Shown: positions 38,177 to 46,844, numbered from the stretch's first letter. The stretch is DNA of 64,000 bases from Winkia neuii subsp. neuii DSM 8576 (GCF_000420405.1 NZ_ATUW01000001.1:215072-279071), one strand, 5' to 3'. Made by a program: numbers and translations. Notes: generated by a model not told the origin, from the sequence alone.

Positions 38177-38472
38177 TTGGCGATCACCCCCATAGCTTTG
38201 AGGGGACCGGGCAGCTGTTTTACAGCGGTTGCCCGTACCGAATTTGCCCCCGCCTGTACGCTGAGTTCCATGCCGCCGGCATGCGGAAGGGCCTGACCTA
38301 TGGCCTGGGCTCTAGCAGCAGCTCTGGCTAAGTTGCAGGCCTGCACCCCACTGGCGCCGGCGGAGCCGAAGGCTAAAACTACTAGGGCGGTAACGACTAC
38401 GGTGGGCAACGCCAGGGCGAGTTCTGCGCTCACCATTCCTTGTTCGCCCACCCTGACGTTGCCGGATCTCAT
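38140..38472 (-). CDS. TadE-like minor pilin
   Basis: 110 residues. The N-terminus EQGMVSAELALALPTVVVTALVVLAF is the TadE hallmark: a Gly/Met-Val-Ser-Ala-Glu processing region followed by a hydrophobic helix. Overlaps the pilin gene by ATGA, so it is translationally coupled. Corresponds to Rv3655c in M. tuberculosis order. Confidence 0.83.
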   Translation of the reverse strand: MRSGNVRVGEQGMVSAELALALPTVVVTALVVLAFGSAGASGVQACNLARAAARAQAIGQALPHAGGMELSVQAGANSVRATAVKQLPGPLKAMGVIAKCSAEAPREPTL

Positions 38473-38693
38473 ATGGACAGTGCCTGTTTGATGATGGCGG
38501 TGAGGGCGGATTTGATTGCCCCTGATTTGAGCACTGCTATTAGCAGCCCGGCGAAACCGGCGGCAGCAATAGTGCCGATCGCGTATTCAGCCGTTGTCAT
38601 TCCCTCTTCTTTTTGAGCGGGAAAGGCCAGGTCTGTGCCTATCTGGTAGGCCTTGTTCCTGAGGGCTAGAGCCCACCTTGCTAAGTTCCCCAT
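38469..38693 (-). CDS. DUF4244 Flp-type pilin
   Basis: 74 residues from ATG 38693, supported by AAAGGAG. A 35-residue leader precedes the processing motif EEGMTTAEYAIGTIAAAGFAG with the invariant Glu five residues into the helix, as in Flp/DUF4244 prepilins; then a short C-terminal helix. It should form the major subunit of the Tad pilus. An intergenic gap with a TTATCCACA box lies upstream, so it may have its own promoter. Confidence 0.85.
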   Translation of the reverse strand: MGNLARWALALRNKAYQIGTDLAFPAQKEEGMTTAEYAIGTIAAAGFAGLLIAVLKSGAIKSALTAIIKQALSI

Positions 38694-38784
38694 TTCTACT
38701 CCTTTGTTCTGGGTTGGGTGCTCACCCGAGCACGGTTTTACTTTTTCAGTTTTGTTTTTTGCTTTTGCGCTATTTTCTCTTCGC

Positions 38785-38793
38785 TGTGGATAA
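38785..38793 (-). promoter_or_regulatory. DnaA-box-like site upstream of pilin
   Basis: TTATCCACA on the minus strand, in the gap between the Tad membrane gene and the pilin gene; the same nonamer, extended to TTATCCACAGC, occurs at 41781-41789 before the TadZ gene. Confidence 0.4.
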
Positions 38794-38818
38794 GTGCTTT
38801 TGAGGGCGTTGTGGATAC

Positions 38819-39835
38819 CTACGAAAGTAGCGTTTTGGCTTGTGAGAGCACTATTGGGAGCACCCCGGTGCAGATGAATGCGGGCAGTAGGCACAGCGCC
38901 AGCGGCATCACTAGACGCACGGCGAGTACGGCTGCCCCCTCGCGGGCTTTGCGGGCGGCCTGCAGGCGAGCGCTTTGGCCGGCCCTAGCTAGCAGGCGCA
39001 CGGGCGAGAGCCCTTCGTTCCAGCTGGGTTCCAGAGCATCCCAAAGCAGCCGCCACTTTGGGGAGCATTCCGCCCGCACCTGTTCCATGGGAGCACCCAG
39101 CACTAGCATCCGGCCAGCCAGCTGCAAGTCGTCTACTTTGCCCGCTTTCCCGAGGGCCATTAGCGCCGCCGGCACCGAGGTGCCTACCTTTATGCAGGCA
39201 CTAGCTAGGTCGCACCACAGCGGCACTGACAGCCCGGCTGCGTAGTGCAGTTCGCTCTGGTGGGCTTTGTCTAATAGCTTGTGAATCCAGTAGAGCCCTG
39301 CCGCTTCAAAGAAGGCGCCGGCTGCAGCTAGTACTAGGCCGGCTTTGGACCCGAATAGCACCACCCAGGGTGGGGCGCCGATTGCCCACCCCAGGACCAT
39401 GCCCAGCAAAGGGAGGGCGGCGAGCAGGCGGGCGGAGCTGCGCGGGCCCGCTAGCGAGATGCGGCGTTCTGCCGCTGCGGCCTGGTCTTGGCGCAGCGAT
39501 TGGCCTAGCCGCTCCAAGAGGCTAACTAAGGGGATCCCCACCTGTTCAGATACCTCTTTTATTATCTGCAGGGCAGGCGGCAAAGGCCCTGGTTTTTCTG
39601 CCGGCTGGGAGCCTGGTCCACGCCCAATTAATTTCTTTAGCAGGGCGCTGCCCCCAGCGTGCCCCCACCGAACACCTTGGGGAGAGGATACTTTAGCCCC
39701 CACCCCCGCCCAAGCCCTAGCAGGGCCCTGACCTGCAGCTAGGCGGGCAGCCAGTTCGTCGGCCACGGCCGCTAAATCTGGGGTGGGAGCAAAGAAACGT
39801 TCCTTTAGTTTCCGGTACAGGCTACCTACTGCCAT
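38819..39835 (-). CDS. Tad pilus inner-membrane platform, TadB-TadC fusion
   Basis: 338 residues from ATG 39835. It carries two type II secretion F domains in one chain: the first around ALQIIKEVSEQVGIPLVSLL with two helices after it (AALPLLGMVLGWAIG, GLVLAAAGAFFEAAGLYWI), the second around LWCDLASACIKVGTSVPAAL with two C-terminal helices (VRLVMPLALCLLPAFICTGV). Many actinobacteria encode these as separate TadB and TadC proteins. It overlaps the tadA stop by ten bases. The open frame continues upstream to 40315, but that part is antisense-like sequence within tadA and not coding. Confidence 0.8.
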   Translation of the reverse strand: MAVGSLYRKLKERFFAPTPDLAAVADELAARLAAGQGPARAWAGVGAKVSSPQGVRWGHAGGSALLKKLIGRGPGSQPAEKPGPLPPALQIIKEVSEQVGIPLVSLLERLGQSLRQDQAAAAERRISLAGPRSSARLLAALPLLGMVLGWAIGAPPWVVLFGSKAGLVLAAAGAFFEAAGLYWIHKLLDKAHQSELHYAAGLSVPLWCDLASACIKVGTSVPAALMALGKAGKVDDLQLAGRMLVLGAPMEQVRAECSPKWRLLWDALEPSWNEGLSPVRLLARAGQSARLQAARKAREGAAVLAVRLVMPLALCLLPAFICTGVLPIVLSQAKTLLS

Positions 39836-40926
39836 GGCAGCGGCCCCTCTTGGCAGACCGGCCCGCCCGGATGCGGCACGTAGAGGGCTCGGCGCACCTG
39901 CAGTTTTCCGCCCTCGTATTGGGGAACGCCAATTTCGCTCACCCACCGCTTCCCCTCGCGGCGGCACAGGTGGACTATCAGCGCAAATGCGGCTGCGGCC
40001 TGCGCTGCCACCGCCGGCTCGCTCATGCCGGCTGTAGCGCCCAAAGCCAATAGCCGAGCGGGCACCTCGCGCACCCCGTTTGCATGCAGGGTGGCCCAGC
40101 CGCCCTCGTGCCCCGTATTCAGAGCCGACATCATTTCGCGCACTTCGGCCCCACGGCATTCGCCCACCACAAGACGGTCTGGCCGCATGCGCAAACTGGC
40201 CCGCAGCAGCTGCGCCAGGCTTACCCCGCCCGCGCCCTCGACATTTGCTTTTCGTTCGGCAAGGTGAACCACATGTGGGTGTGCCGGACGCAATTCGCCA
40301 ACCTCTTCTATACATACAATGCGCTCGGTGGGGGCCACCAGCCCCAGCAAGGTGGTCAGCAAAGTGGTTTTGCCAGTGCCCGTACCCCCACTGATTAGCC
40401 CCGACACCTTAGCGGCCACGGCCCGCTCTAGGAAGGGCGCCAGGTCGGGGGCAACCGTACCAGAGGAGACGAGCTCGTCCAGCGAAAATGCTCGCGCCCG
40501 GAAAGTGCGCAATGAAATCGTAACCTCGCTGGCAAGCGGGGGTAGCAATGCGTTCACACGGGTGCCGGAGGGCAACACCCCATCCAAGATAGGGGCCGCC
40601 TCGTCAAGGCGCTGCCCACACGCGGCCGCCATGCGCATGGCCAATTCGCGCAGCTGGGCCGAATCCCCCAGCCGCAGCGGCAAACGGACCAGCCCCCGCC
40701 CCCGATCCACCCACACCTGTGCGGGACCATTTATAAGCACGTCGGTTACGTCCTGCTGCGCTAGCACCTGGGCCAGTTCTGCGGTGAGACCGCTACTTTC
40801 GGCCTGTGCTCGCCGGTAGCGCGCCAACAATTCGGCAGGGGTGGGGGCATCCTCGGTAGCAGAGGCAACCGCTTGTGGCAACGCCATGCCCCCGGCCGCG
40901 AGCGCTCTGAGCAACCTATTTTCCAC
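39826..40926 (-). CDS. tadA: TadA/CpaF pilus assembly ATPase
   Basis: 366 residues of the secretion ATPase family that powers Tad pilus assembly. Walker A SGGTGTGKTTLLT, Asp box IVCIEEVGELRPAHPHVV, Walker B RPDRLVVGECRGAE, and His box NTGHEGGWATLHAN are all present. Start is GTG 40926, overlapping the upstream gene by 11 bases; an internal ATG at residue 14 is possible. Corresponds to Rv3659c. Confidence 0.92.
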   Translation of the reverse strand: MENRLLRALAAGGMALPQAVASATEDAPTPAELLARYRRAQAESSGLTAELAQVLAQQDVTDVLINGPAQVWVDRGRGLVRLPLRLGDSAQLRELAMRMAAACGQRLDEAAPILDGVLPSGTRVNALLPPLASEVTISLRTFRARAFSLDELVSSGTVAPDLAPFLERAVAAKVSGLISGGTGTGKTTLLTTLLGLVAPTERIVCIEEVGELRPAHPHVVHLAERKANVEGAGGVSLAQLLRASLRMRPDRLVVGECRGAEVREMMSALNTGHEGGWATLHANGVREVPARLLALGATAGMSEPAVAAQAAAAFALIVHLCRREGKRWVSEIGVPQYEGGKLQVRRALYVPHPGGPVCQEGPLPWQ

Positions 40927-41728
40927 AGCACCCCCTAATAAGGGCCCTTATACGCAGAGTTAGCAGCGGCCCGGGCCAAAACTTTTCGCCCCCACGCACC
41001 CGGTGGAAACGGCCGCACCCCACCACAATCGCCCGGGCGCAAAGCGCGCGAAGTTTGGCGCTCCCGCGCGAACCAGCCCGCCCCGCATCGACTACTACCA
41101 GCCCGCCCGGGCCAATCTTTCTTGCCAGGGCGAGGGCGTGTCCCAGCCTGTCAGGGGCGGATTTAGCGACCGTAATATTGCGCCACTGCCTGCACCCGGC
41201 AAGTTCCGCTAGCTCACTGCCACAATACCCCTCGCGGCCCTCACGCCCCTCGCAGCCTTCCCGGTAACTTTGCCCCTCGCGGTAGCTTGTTTCGCTGCCG
41301 CCGCAACCTGCCTCCTGCCCACCTGCCAGACGCCCAAATAGGCTAGGCGGATCGGCACAATCTAAGATCGCCACCGGCCTTTTGCGCGCCGCCACCCTAG
41401 CTATGGCCATCACCATGGTGGAAGCGCCCACCCCGCCAGCCTTGCCGAAGACCCCGAGCAACGCCGCCGCCTCAGGGTGCAAAAGCCGGTCCACGGCACG
41501 CAAGAATTCGGCCTCGTCCCCCGGCAAACGCAGCCCACCTACGCCAACGGGAAGTACCCCGCGCTCGCCAACGTGCAACCCCTGCGTGTCTATTACTACC
41601 GCCGCCCTCGCGCACTCTTGCCCGTGCGAGGTGGGCTCACATTCGATTCCCAGCAACTGCACTAGCGTCGCCGCAAAGCGGGCCTGTTTGCTGCCGCGCC
41701 CACACACTGCCACCCGATTCGTTTCCAT
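40916..41728 (-). CDS. Ssd/CpaE-like (TadZ) ATPase-type protein
   Basis: 270 residues from ATG 41728. A receiver-like N-terminal region precedes a deviant Walker A (GKAGGVGASTMVMAIARVAA) and Walker B (AILDCADPP), as in the septum-site-determining-like Ssd (Rv3660c) and CpaE/TadZ proteins that place the pilus machine. An Arg-Glu-Gly repeat segment (SYREGQSYREGCEGREGREG) interrupts the domain around residue 150. An in-frame GTG at 41752 gives eight more residues. Confidence 0.8.
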   Translation of the reverse strand: METNRVAVCGRGSKQARFAATLVQLLGIECEPTSHGQECARAAVVIDTQGLHVGERGVLPVGVGGLRLPGDEAEFLRAVDRLLHPEAAALLGVFGKAGGVGASTMVMAIARVAARKRPVAILDCADPPSLFGRLAGGQEAGCGGSETSYREGQSYREGCEGREGREGYCGSELAELAGCRQWRNITVAKSAPDRLGHALALARKIGPGGLVVVDAGRAGSRGSAKLRALCARAIVVGCGRFHRVRGGEKFWPGPLLTLRIRALIRGCCGK

Positions 41729-41780
41729 GGCCCAATGGTGGCGATTTTCCACCTGGCGCGCTCACCAAAAACGCGGCGGC

Positions 41781-41789
41781 TGTGGATAA
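41781..41789 (-). promoter_or_regulatory. DnaA-box-like site upstream of TadZ gene
   Basis: TTATCCACA on the minus strand, 52 bases before the TadZ start, in the only gap between it and the Rv3662c-like gene; matches the site at 38785-38793. Confidence 0.4.
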
Positions 41790-41840
41790 GCGACTTTGCC
41801 CAGCCTGTGGACACATGGGTTTAGGCCCTAGGGTTTAGGG

Positions 41841-42683
41841 CTATTTAGCCAACTTCTGCCCTAGCACTTCTAGCGCCAAGTCGGCTCCACGCTCTGCGCC
41901 CTGGGCAGCAGCCTCAACGATCCACGCTATCCAGGCCCCAACCCCGTCTGGGCTAGCGCGGCGGTACGCCCGCAGCTTAGCCCGGTACCCTAATCCGTCC
42001 CGCCCGCAGCGTTCGGACACGAGGGCGACGCCTGTGGGTTCTGCCCCTCCGTTCACCATCACCCATCTTGCTCCCGCACGGGCCACTACCCCGGACGGGC
42101 CTGCGAACGCGTCGCTCAGCTCGGCGTGGACCAGCGCCGCCCGCACCCACGCCGGCCCAGCAGCAGCCGCCAAGACCCTGGCCCGCTCCACCTTTTCCTG
42201 CCCGGCCCCGGCAAGGGGCAAACCCACCTGGTCCGGCTTTATCAACCCCAGCTGCAACAGACCCACGCAGGCGTCGCGGTGCAACCCAGCTAGCAGAGCC
42301 GGAAAGTTCACGGGGGCTCGCCGCCCTCGCCTTCCCCTCACGTTCAAAGGCGCCATAACCTCGACCAAGTGCAGCTGCGCCGCCAACGCCCCCACCCCAA
42401 TCGCCCAGGAGGCGTCCTCGACACGGCCAGCTAAAGAACCGTCCGCCGCAGCCTGGCGCAATTCGGAAATGTCGATTCGCGCGCCCTCACAAAGAGCTGA
42501 GGCTGACGCCTCACGCACGGCCGCTTCGGTGCGAGCCTGAGGCCACCTGTGGCGCAAGCCTTCGTGGAAACGCAACTTCGCAACGGCCGCATCGGCCCGC
42601 GCGCACGCCTGGCGAACCGGCTCAGGCGTTGCCAGCACCTTCACCGCTGCGCCGATCTGAGAACCGGGATTTTGGGATTGCAT
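41841..42683 (-). CDS. Rv3662c-like conserved protein (Fic-like layout)
   Basis: 280 residues. The family is often labelled 'oxidoreductase' but shows no cofactor motif; its layout (SALCEGARIDISELRQ near the N-terminus, then ALVHAELSDAFAGPSGVVARAGARWVMV and RDGLGYRAKLRAYRRASPDGVGAWIAW) resembles Fic/DOC proteins without the HxFx(D/E)GNGR active site. It lies upstream of the Tad genes in many actinobacteria, suggesting a link to that locus. ATG 42683 is preceded at six bases by TAGTAT, so it is probably leaderless; a TTG two codons earlier is less likely. Confidence 0.7.
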   Translation of the reverse strand: MQSQNPGSQIGAAVKVLATPEPVRQACARADAAVAKLRFHEGLRHRWPQARTEAAVREASASALCEGARIDISELRQAAADGSLAGRVEDASWAIGVGALAAQLHLVEVMAPLNVRGRRGRRAPVNFPALLAGLHRDACVGLLQLGLIKPDQVGLPLAGAGQEKVERARVLAAAAGPAWVRAALVHAELSDAFAGPSGVVARAGARWVMVNGGAEPTGVALVSERCGRDGLGYRAKLRAYRRASPDGVGAWIAWIVEAAAQGAERGADLALEVLGQKLAK

Positions 42684-42734
42684 AGCCAAATACTAGACGG
42701 CACAATTGAGTCTTTTCTACAGCAATGCCACGGG

Positions 42735-42740
42735 TAGTAT
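42735..42740 (+). promoter_or_regulatory. -10 box of a leaderless promoter
   Basis: TAGTAT, six bases, then ATG 42747. The divergent gene has the same arrangement (TAGTAT at 42690-42695 on the minus strand, six bases, ATG 42683), giving a back-to-back leaderless promoter pair. Confidence 0.55.
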
Positions 42741-42746
42741 GGGACC

Positions 42747-43700
42747 ATGCCCGAAAAGTTCCCCGAAGCCAGGCCTGAGCGCGCCTTGAACATACTGTGC
42801 GCCGTACTGGGCCCACTCGGGACCATCCTCCTCACGGTTGGGGCCGGGCAGCAACTCGCCACCGCGGCAGTTGGCAAGCCCTTCGCCCAACCGCTGGCCC
42901 TAGTGTGGATAGTGATTGGGGTTTGCGCACTGCTAGCCTGCGCTTCTTTCACAACTACTCGCTCCCAGTTAGGGCTCACTTTAGGCGGCGCTATCGCGTG
43001 CATCGGGGCGCTGGTAAGCCCCGCCTTTAGACTGGATTTTCCGGGCATTTCCATACTGCTCCCCACCTGGTGGGCAGCCTTTCTACCAGCCTTAGCCGGG
43101 GTGCTGTTTGGGTCGGCATTAGCCTGCGAAATCACTCGCAGGAGGGCGGCGGACCGCCCAGACGAGGAATTGTTGCGCATTGTTGCTTCCGACCAAACAT
43201 TCCGGGCCCCCCTACCTACTTCGCGGGGGCGCGACTCCATACGTTCCTTTTACTTGGCAGCCACCGCCTCAGTAGGGCTGTGGGTGATGCTGCTCATTCG
43301 AGCCCACGGGGTGGACGTGACCGGCGGGCCCACACACCTGTTTTTGCGCCTGAACGGGGCCTGCGAGCTAATCACGCTGCTGGGGGTGGTGTTGTTCGCC
43401 CTCCTACTTACGTTTGCCGGCATGTATTCTTCGTTCGGGCCCCTGCTGTGTGCCACCTTCCTTATTGCGCTGCCCGCCTGCGGGGTATCGTTTTTACAAG
43501 TCGTAACCGGATATGGGATTGGCCCCAACTTTCCCACTGCAACCGCCCTCGGACTTACGGCCGTTCCCCTTTCGGCGATTGGTGCTGCAGCTGTAGCCAC
43601 TGTTCACGCCGCACATTGGGCGCGGGTGCGCTCGTGTTCGAAGGAAGCGCAAAAACGCGGTTTGGACCTTGAAACCTATCTGCGGGATATGGAAATTTAG
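42747..43700 (+). CDS. Hypothetical polytopic membrane protein
   Basis: 317 residues with about eight hydrophobic segments grouped four plus four around a polar loop at residues 130-165 (ITRRRAADRPDEELLRIVAS). No recognisable domain. It opens a plus-strand run with the next two genes. Confidence 0.7.
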   Translation: MPEKFPEARPERALNILCAVLGPLGTILLTVGAGQQLATAAVGKPFAQPLALVWIVIGVCALLACASFTTTRSQLGLTLGGAIACIGALVSPAFRLDFPGISILLPTWWAAFLPALAGVLFGSALACEITRRRAADRPDEELLRIVASDQTFRAPLPTSRGRDSIRSFYLAATASVGLWVMLLIRAHGVDVTGGPTHLFLRLNGACELITLLGVVLFALLLTFAGMYSSFGPLLCATFLIALPACGVSFLQVVTGYGIGPNFPTATALGLTAVPLSAIGAAAVATVHAAHWARVRSCSKEAQKRGLDLETYLRDMEI

Positions 43701-43775
43701 ACTGTCCCGCGCGGGAAAATACCCCACCCCTTCCGCTCGGCTATCGTGGAAGCAACTGTGTACGTAGGAGGCTCC

Positions 43776-45200
43776 ATGAGTGACAACGCCGACCCCAAAG
43801 ATATTGCAGGCCGCCGCATCTGGCGGATCGCTGACGATGCTGCGCCCCAAACTGGCACGATGCCCGTGCAGGGCGCCCAAAAGACCGCAGCTATTGTGGG
43901 CGAACCCGTCGAGCCCACCAACCAGGGTCCAACTATCCCCGACCGCGCAGGATCCACGCCCTACAATTTCGTGTCGGCGGCCCAGCCCAAAGACAGTGCC
44001 ACCACGGCTGATTCGGGAGCCGATTCTGCCCAGACCGACTCATCTTCATCCGCAAGCCAAAGCGAACAACCCCCGGAGCCGCCCGCCGAACAGGAGCCAC
44101 CCGCCGGGGGCGAACAGGCAGATCAGCAGCAGGCCACAGTCGAGGCCGCTCCCCAACAGGGTCCGCAAACACTAAAGGAGGCGCCAGCCTCCACCGCCTC
44201 GTCCCCCGCAGCAGAAACTGCAGCTTCTACCCCCCTCGCCGCGGCCGAACCTGAAGCCTCTGGGCCTGCCCAGACCCAAAGCGAAACCGAGGCCGAAGGC
44301 TCGCCTTCTTCTGCCAGAGCGTTTGCCCCTGTACACCAGCCGGCCGAAGCGCATAACTTGGAAGCACCCCAGCCGGCCGAAGCAGCCCAGCCGGAAGGGC
44401 CCCAGCCGGCAGAAGCGGCTCCCTCCTTTGCCCCCTCTACCCCAATCACTGACACTACAAAGCGCACTCCCCTGTCCGAGCGGTTCAGCTCCGACGGCCC
44501 CCGCGACCCCGAGGCCGAGGCTGAATCCACTCTGATTCGCCGCCAATCTTTACTAGCCCCCACCCAGACCACTCCGCCCGTCGAGGGCGAGCCCACCTGG
44601 GCAAAGCGCGACCCTCAGGCAGGCCAGGGGCAGGCTGACACCGCCGAAGAGGACCTATTTGAGGGCGCAACCGTGCGCCCATCCACTAAGTCCCGCGGGT
44701 GGGCACACTTCGGGGTGCTAGTTGGGACGATCTTGCTGGTGCCGGCCGCCCTCGCCCTGTTCGTGGCCGGGGTAGCTCCTGTCGAGGGCGCCCAATACTT
44801 TGCCCTTGGCACCGCAGTAGGGCGCATCTTACTGGTGGCACTCGGCACCGCGGGCGCATTTTTGGCCGTGCTGCTTGCCCGCTGGTCCTCTCTCGGTTCG
44901 TTTGTGGCAGGGGCGTTGCTCTTTGCCGCTGGTGTTGCCGGAATTGTGATTTCGCCTCTGGTTTCACTGTGGAGCGACAACATTGTGCGCAACCTTGCGG
45001 ATGGTTCCCTGGCGGCCCGCTTCGTATCCACCTTTGCTTTGCTGTCTGCCAATGGCACCCTGGCGCTAGCTGGAGCAGTACTGTTGGCCGTTGGTTTTGT
45101 AGCCCACGGTGCCCGCCGCAAGGGCCGCGAAGATACCCGTACCCGCGAAAAGGTCGAGGACGCCCTCGAGAATAGGAAAAGGGCTTCCCGCGCCAAGTGA
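43776..45200 (+). CDS. Membrane protein with long disordered N-terminus
   Basis: 474 residues from ATG 43776, fixed by a perfect AGGAGG. The first 315 residues are low-complexity, rich in Pro, Glu, Ala, Gln and Thr (recurring QPAEA/PEGP patterns), and should be cytoplasmic or unstructured. Four hydrophobic segments follow (GVLVGTILLVPAALALFVAG to ANGTLALAGAVLLAVGFVA), then a short basic tail. Function unknown. It is coupled to the hydrolase gene by GTGA. Confidence 0.75.
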   Translation: MSDNADPKDIAGRRIWRIADDAAPQTGTMPVQGAQKTAAIVGEPVEPTNQGPTIPDRAGSTPYNFVSAAQPKDSATTADSGADSAQTDSSSSASQSEQPPEPPAEQEPPAGGEQADQQQATVEAAPQQGPQTLKEAPASTASSPAAETAASTPLAAAEPEASGPAQTQSETEAEGSPSSARAFAPVHQPAEAHNLEAPQPAEAAQPEGPQPAEAAPSFAPSTPITDTTKRTPLSERFSSDGPRDPEAEAESTLIRRQSLLAPTQTTPPVEGEPTWAKRDPQAGQGQADTAEEDLFEGATVRPSTKSRGWAHFGVLVGTILLVPAALALFVAGVAPVEGAQYFALGTAVGRILLVALGTAGAFLAVLLARWSSLGSFVAGALLFAAGVAGIVISPLVSLWSDNIVRNLADGSLAARFVSTFALLSANGTLALAGAVLLAVGFVAHGARRKGREDTRTREKVEDALENRKRASRAK

Positions 45201-46135
45201 AAGCTGAACAATCCGTCCCCGCTGAGCTGATTCGCCCCGAGGGCCCTTGGCAGCACCTCAACGTCGATGCGAATGGGGCGCGTTTCCACGTGGTTACGGC
45301 TGGTTTGCAAGGCTCGGCGGCCGTGTTGCTGTTGCACGGGTTCCCGCAGTACTGGTGGGCTATGCGCAGTCAGCTCGAAGCGCTTTCCGCCGCCGGGTAT
45401 TCGGCCGTGGCCATGGATTTGCGCGGTTTTGGGGGCTCGGATCGGCAGCCTTCCGGCTACGACTTAGTTACGTTGGCCAAAGACTGCACGGGAGTGCTTA
45501 CGTCTTTAGGCATTTCCAACGCGGTAATTGTTGGCGAGGGCATCGGGGGCGCTATTGCGTGGGTTGCTCCCGCGGTGGCGCCAACGCAGGTGCAGGCGAT
45601 TGCCACTTTGGCTGCCCCACACCCGCTGGCCGTGCGTTCGCTGCGCGGGCGCATGCTTTCCGGGGGCGCCGCCCAGTACTTGTTTTTTCAGCTGCCGTGG
45701 TTGCCCGAGCGGGCAATTTTGCGCGGTTCGCTGGTGCCTGCGCTGCTACGTTCCTGGTGTGGGCCGCAGAGCAGGCGGCTTATGGAACAGTGCGCCCCCA
45801 GGTACGCTCGGGCCTTGCAGAATCCGTTTGCTGCCACTGCTGCGCTCAGTTATTTGCGGAGGGCGCGCAAGCTTTCGGCGCCGGTCCGCGAGGTGGCTAA
45901 GCAGCCTGTGTCCGTGCCTGTTTTATCCCTGCAGGGAAAGGTCGACCCGATTATGCCGGGGCAGGCTTTTGCGCGCGATTCCCACTACGTGACTCGCCCG
46001 CTCGCGCAGATTGCGGTCGAGGGCGCCGGCCACTTTTTAACGGAAGAGGCCCCCGAGCAGGTAAATGGCGCCCTCCTTACTTATTTGCAGGAATTGGGTT
46101 GGCCGAAGGGCACCGGCCCGCAATTGGGCAAATAG
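45197..46135 (+). CDS. EphE-like alpha/beta hydrolase lacking the usual nucleophile
   Basis: 312 residues of the alpha/beta-hydrolase fold. HGFPQYWW supplies the oxyanion-hole HG and DLRGFGGSD the following strand; the C-terminal GAGHFLTEE supplies the catalytic His. The nucleophile elbow reads VGEGIGGA, where Ser or Asp would normally sit at the third position, so catalysis by the usual mechanism is doubtful. Position before nth and crp matches ephE of mycobacteria. GTG start overlaps the upstream stop (GTGA). The last 59 bases overlap nth, which runs the other way. Confidence 0.8.
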   Translation: MKAEQSVPAELIRPEGPWQHLNVDANGARFHVVTAGLQGSAAVLLLHGFPQYWWAMRSQLEALSAAGYSAVAMDLRGFGGSDRQPSGYDLVTLAKDCTGVLTSLGISNAVIVGEGIGGAIAWVAPAVAPTQVQAIATLAAPHPLAVRSLRGRMLSGGAAQYLFFQLPWLPERAILRGSLVPALLRSWCGPQSRRLMEQCAPRYARALQNPFAATAALSYLRRARKLSAPVREVAKQPVSVPVLSLQGKVDPIMPGQAFARDSHYVTRPLAQIAVEGAGHFLTEEAPEQVNGALLTYLQELGWPKGTGPQLGK

Positions 46136-46733
46136 CGCATTTGGGGTTGCGTGCCGTACATACTTCGCGGCCGTGGAAGATGAGTCTGTGGCACAGCATC
46201 GTCCAGTCAGCGTGTGGCAGTAGAGCCCGCAGGTCGGCCTCGACCTTTAGTGGATCTTTTTGGTCCGTCCAGCCGAGCCGTCGGGTTATGCGGCCCACGT
46301 GGGTGTCGACGGTGATTTCTGATTTTCCGAACCAATTTCCTAACACTACGTTTGCGGTTTTCCGTCCCACGCCGGGTAGCGAGACGAGCTGTTCGCGGGT
46401 TGGGGGCACCTGCCCGCCAAAGTCTTCTACTAGTTTTTCTGCCAGCCCTATTAGGGCGGTGGCCCTTCGCCGATACATTCCCAGCGGCCGTACCACTTCT
46501 TGCACCTGGGCTAGTTCAGCTTTCGCGAGGGCGGCCGGGGTGGGCCAGGTGGAAAACAGTCGTGGGCTGATCTGATTCACCCGCGCATCGGTGGTTTGAG
46601 CGCTTAGGACAGTAGCCACTAACAGTTCGTAGGCGTTCGTATAATTTAGGGAGCATTTGGCCTGTGGGTAGGCGCGGGCTAGCGTGCGCGCTATTTGTAC
46701 AGCTCGGCTGTGCAAGGATGCATCGGCAAGCAC
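46077..46733 (-). CDS. nth: Endonuclease III
   Basis: 218-residue DNA glycosylase/AP lyase for oxidised pyrimidines. Helix-hairpin-helix LPGVGRKTANVVLGNWFG with the catalytic Lys, ITVDTHVGRI with the catalytic Asp, and a [4Fe-4S] cluster CTARNPKCAICPIAGRC (C-x6-C-x2-C-x5-C). GTG start with AAGAGGT upstream. Divergent from crp as in mycobacteria. Confidence 0.95.
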   Translation of the reverse strand: MLADASLHSRAVQIARTLARAYPQAKCSLNYTNAYELLVATVLSAQTTDARVNQISPRLFSTWPTPAALAKAELAQVQEVVRPLGMYRRRATALIGLAEKLVEDFGGQVPPTREQLVSLPGVGRKTANVVLGNWFGKSEITVDTHVGRITRRLGWTDQKDPLKVEADLRALLPHADWTMLCHRLIFHGREVCTARNPKCAICPIAGRCPSANPIPANK

Positions 46734-46844
46734 ATTTACCTCTTTTCACACAACACTGCCCGTTGTGATATAAAACGCTCCTGGGAATGATTAAACTAAG
46801 CTATACATACCACCATGCCGCTAGTCCCGGCGCGAGGAGGAAAC

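Noticed and set aside
38785-38793. Replication origin suggested by the DnaA box
   Set aside because: Only a single exact box with no cluster, no AT-rich unwinding region and no dnaA/dnaN genes nearby; a regulatory site is more likely.
39836-40315. Upstream extension of the TadBC reading frame
   Set aside because: Overlaps tadA in another frame, gives an Arg/Gly/Ser-rich sequence without similarity, and the family start fits ATG 39835.
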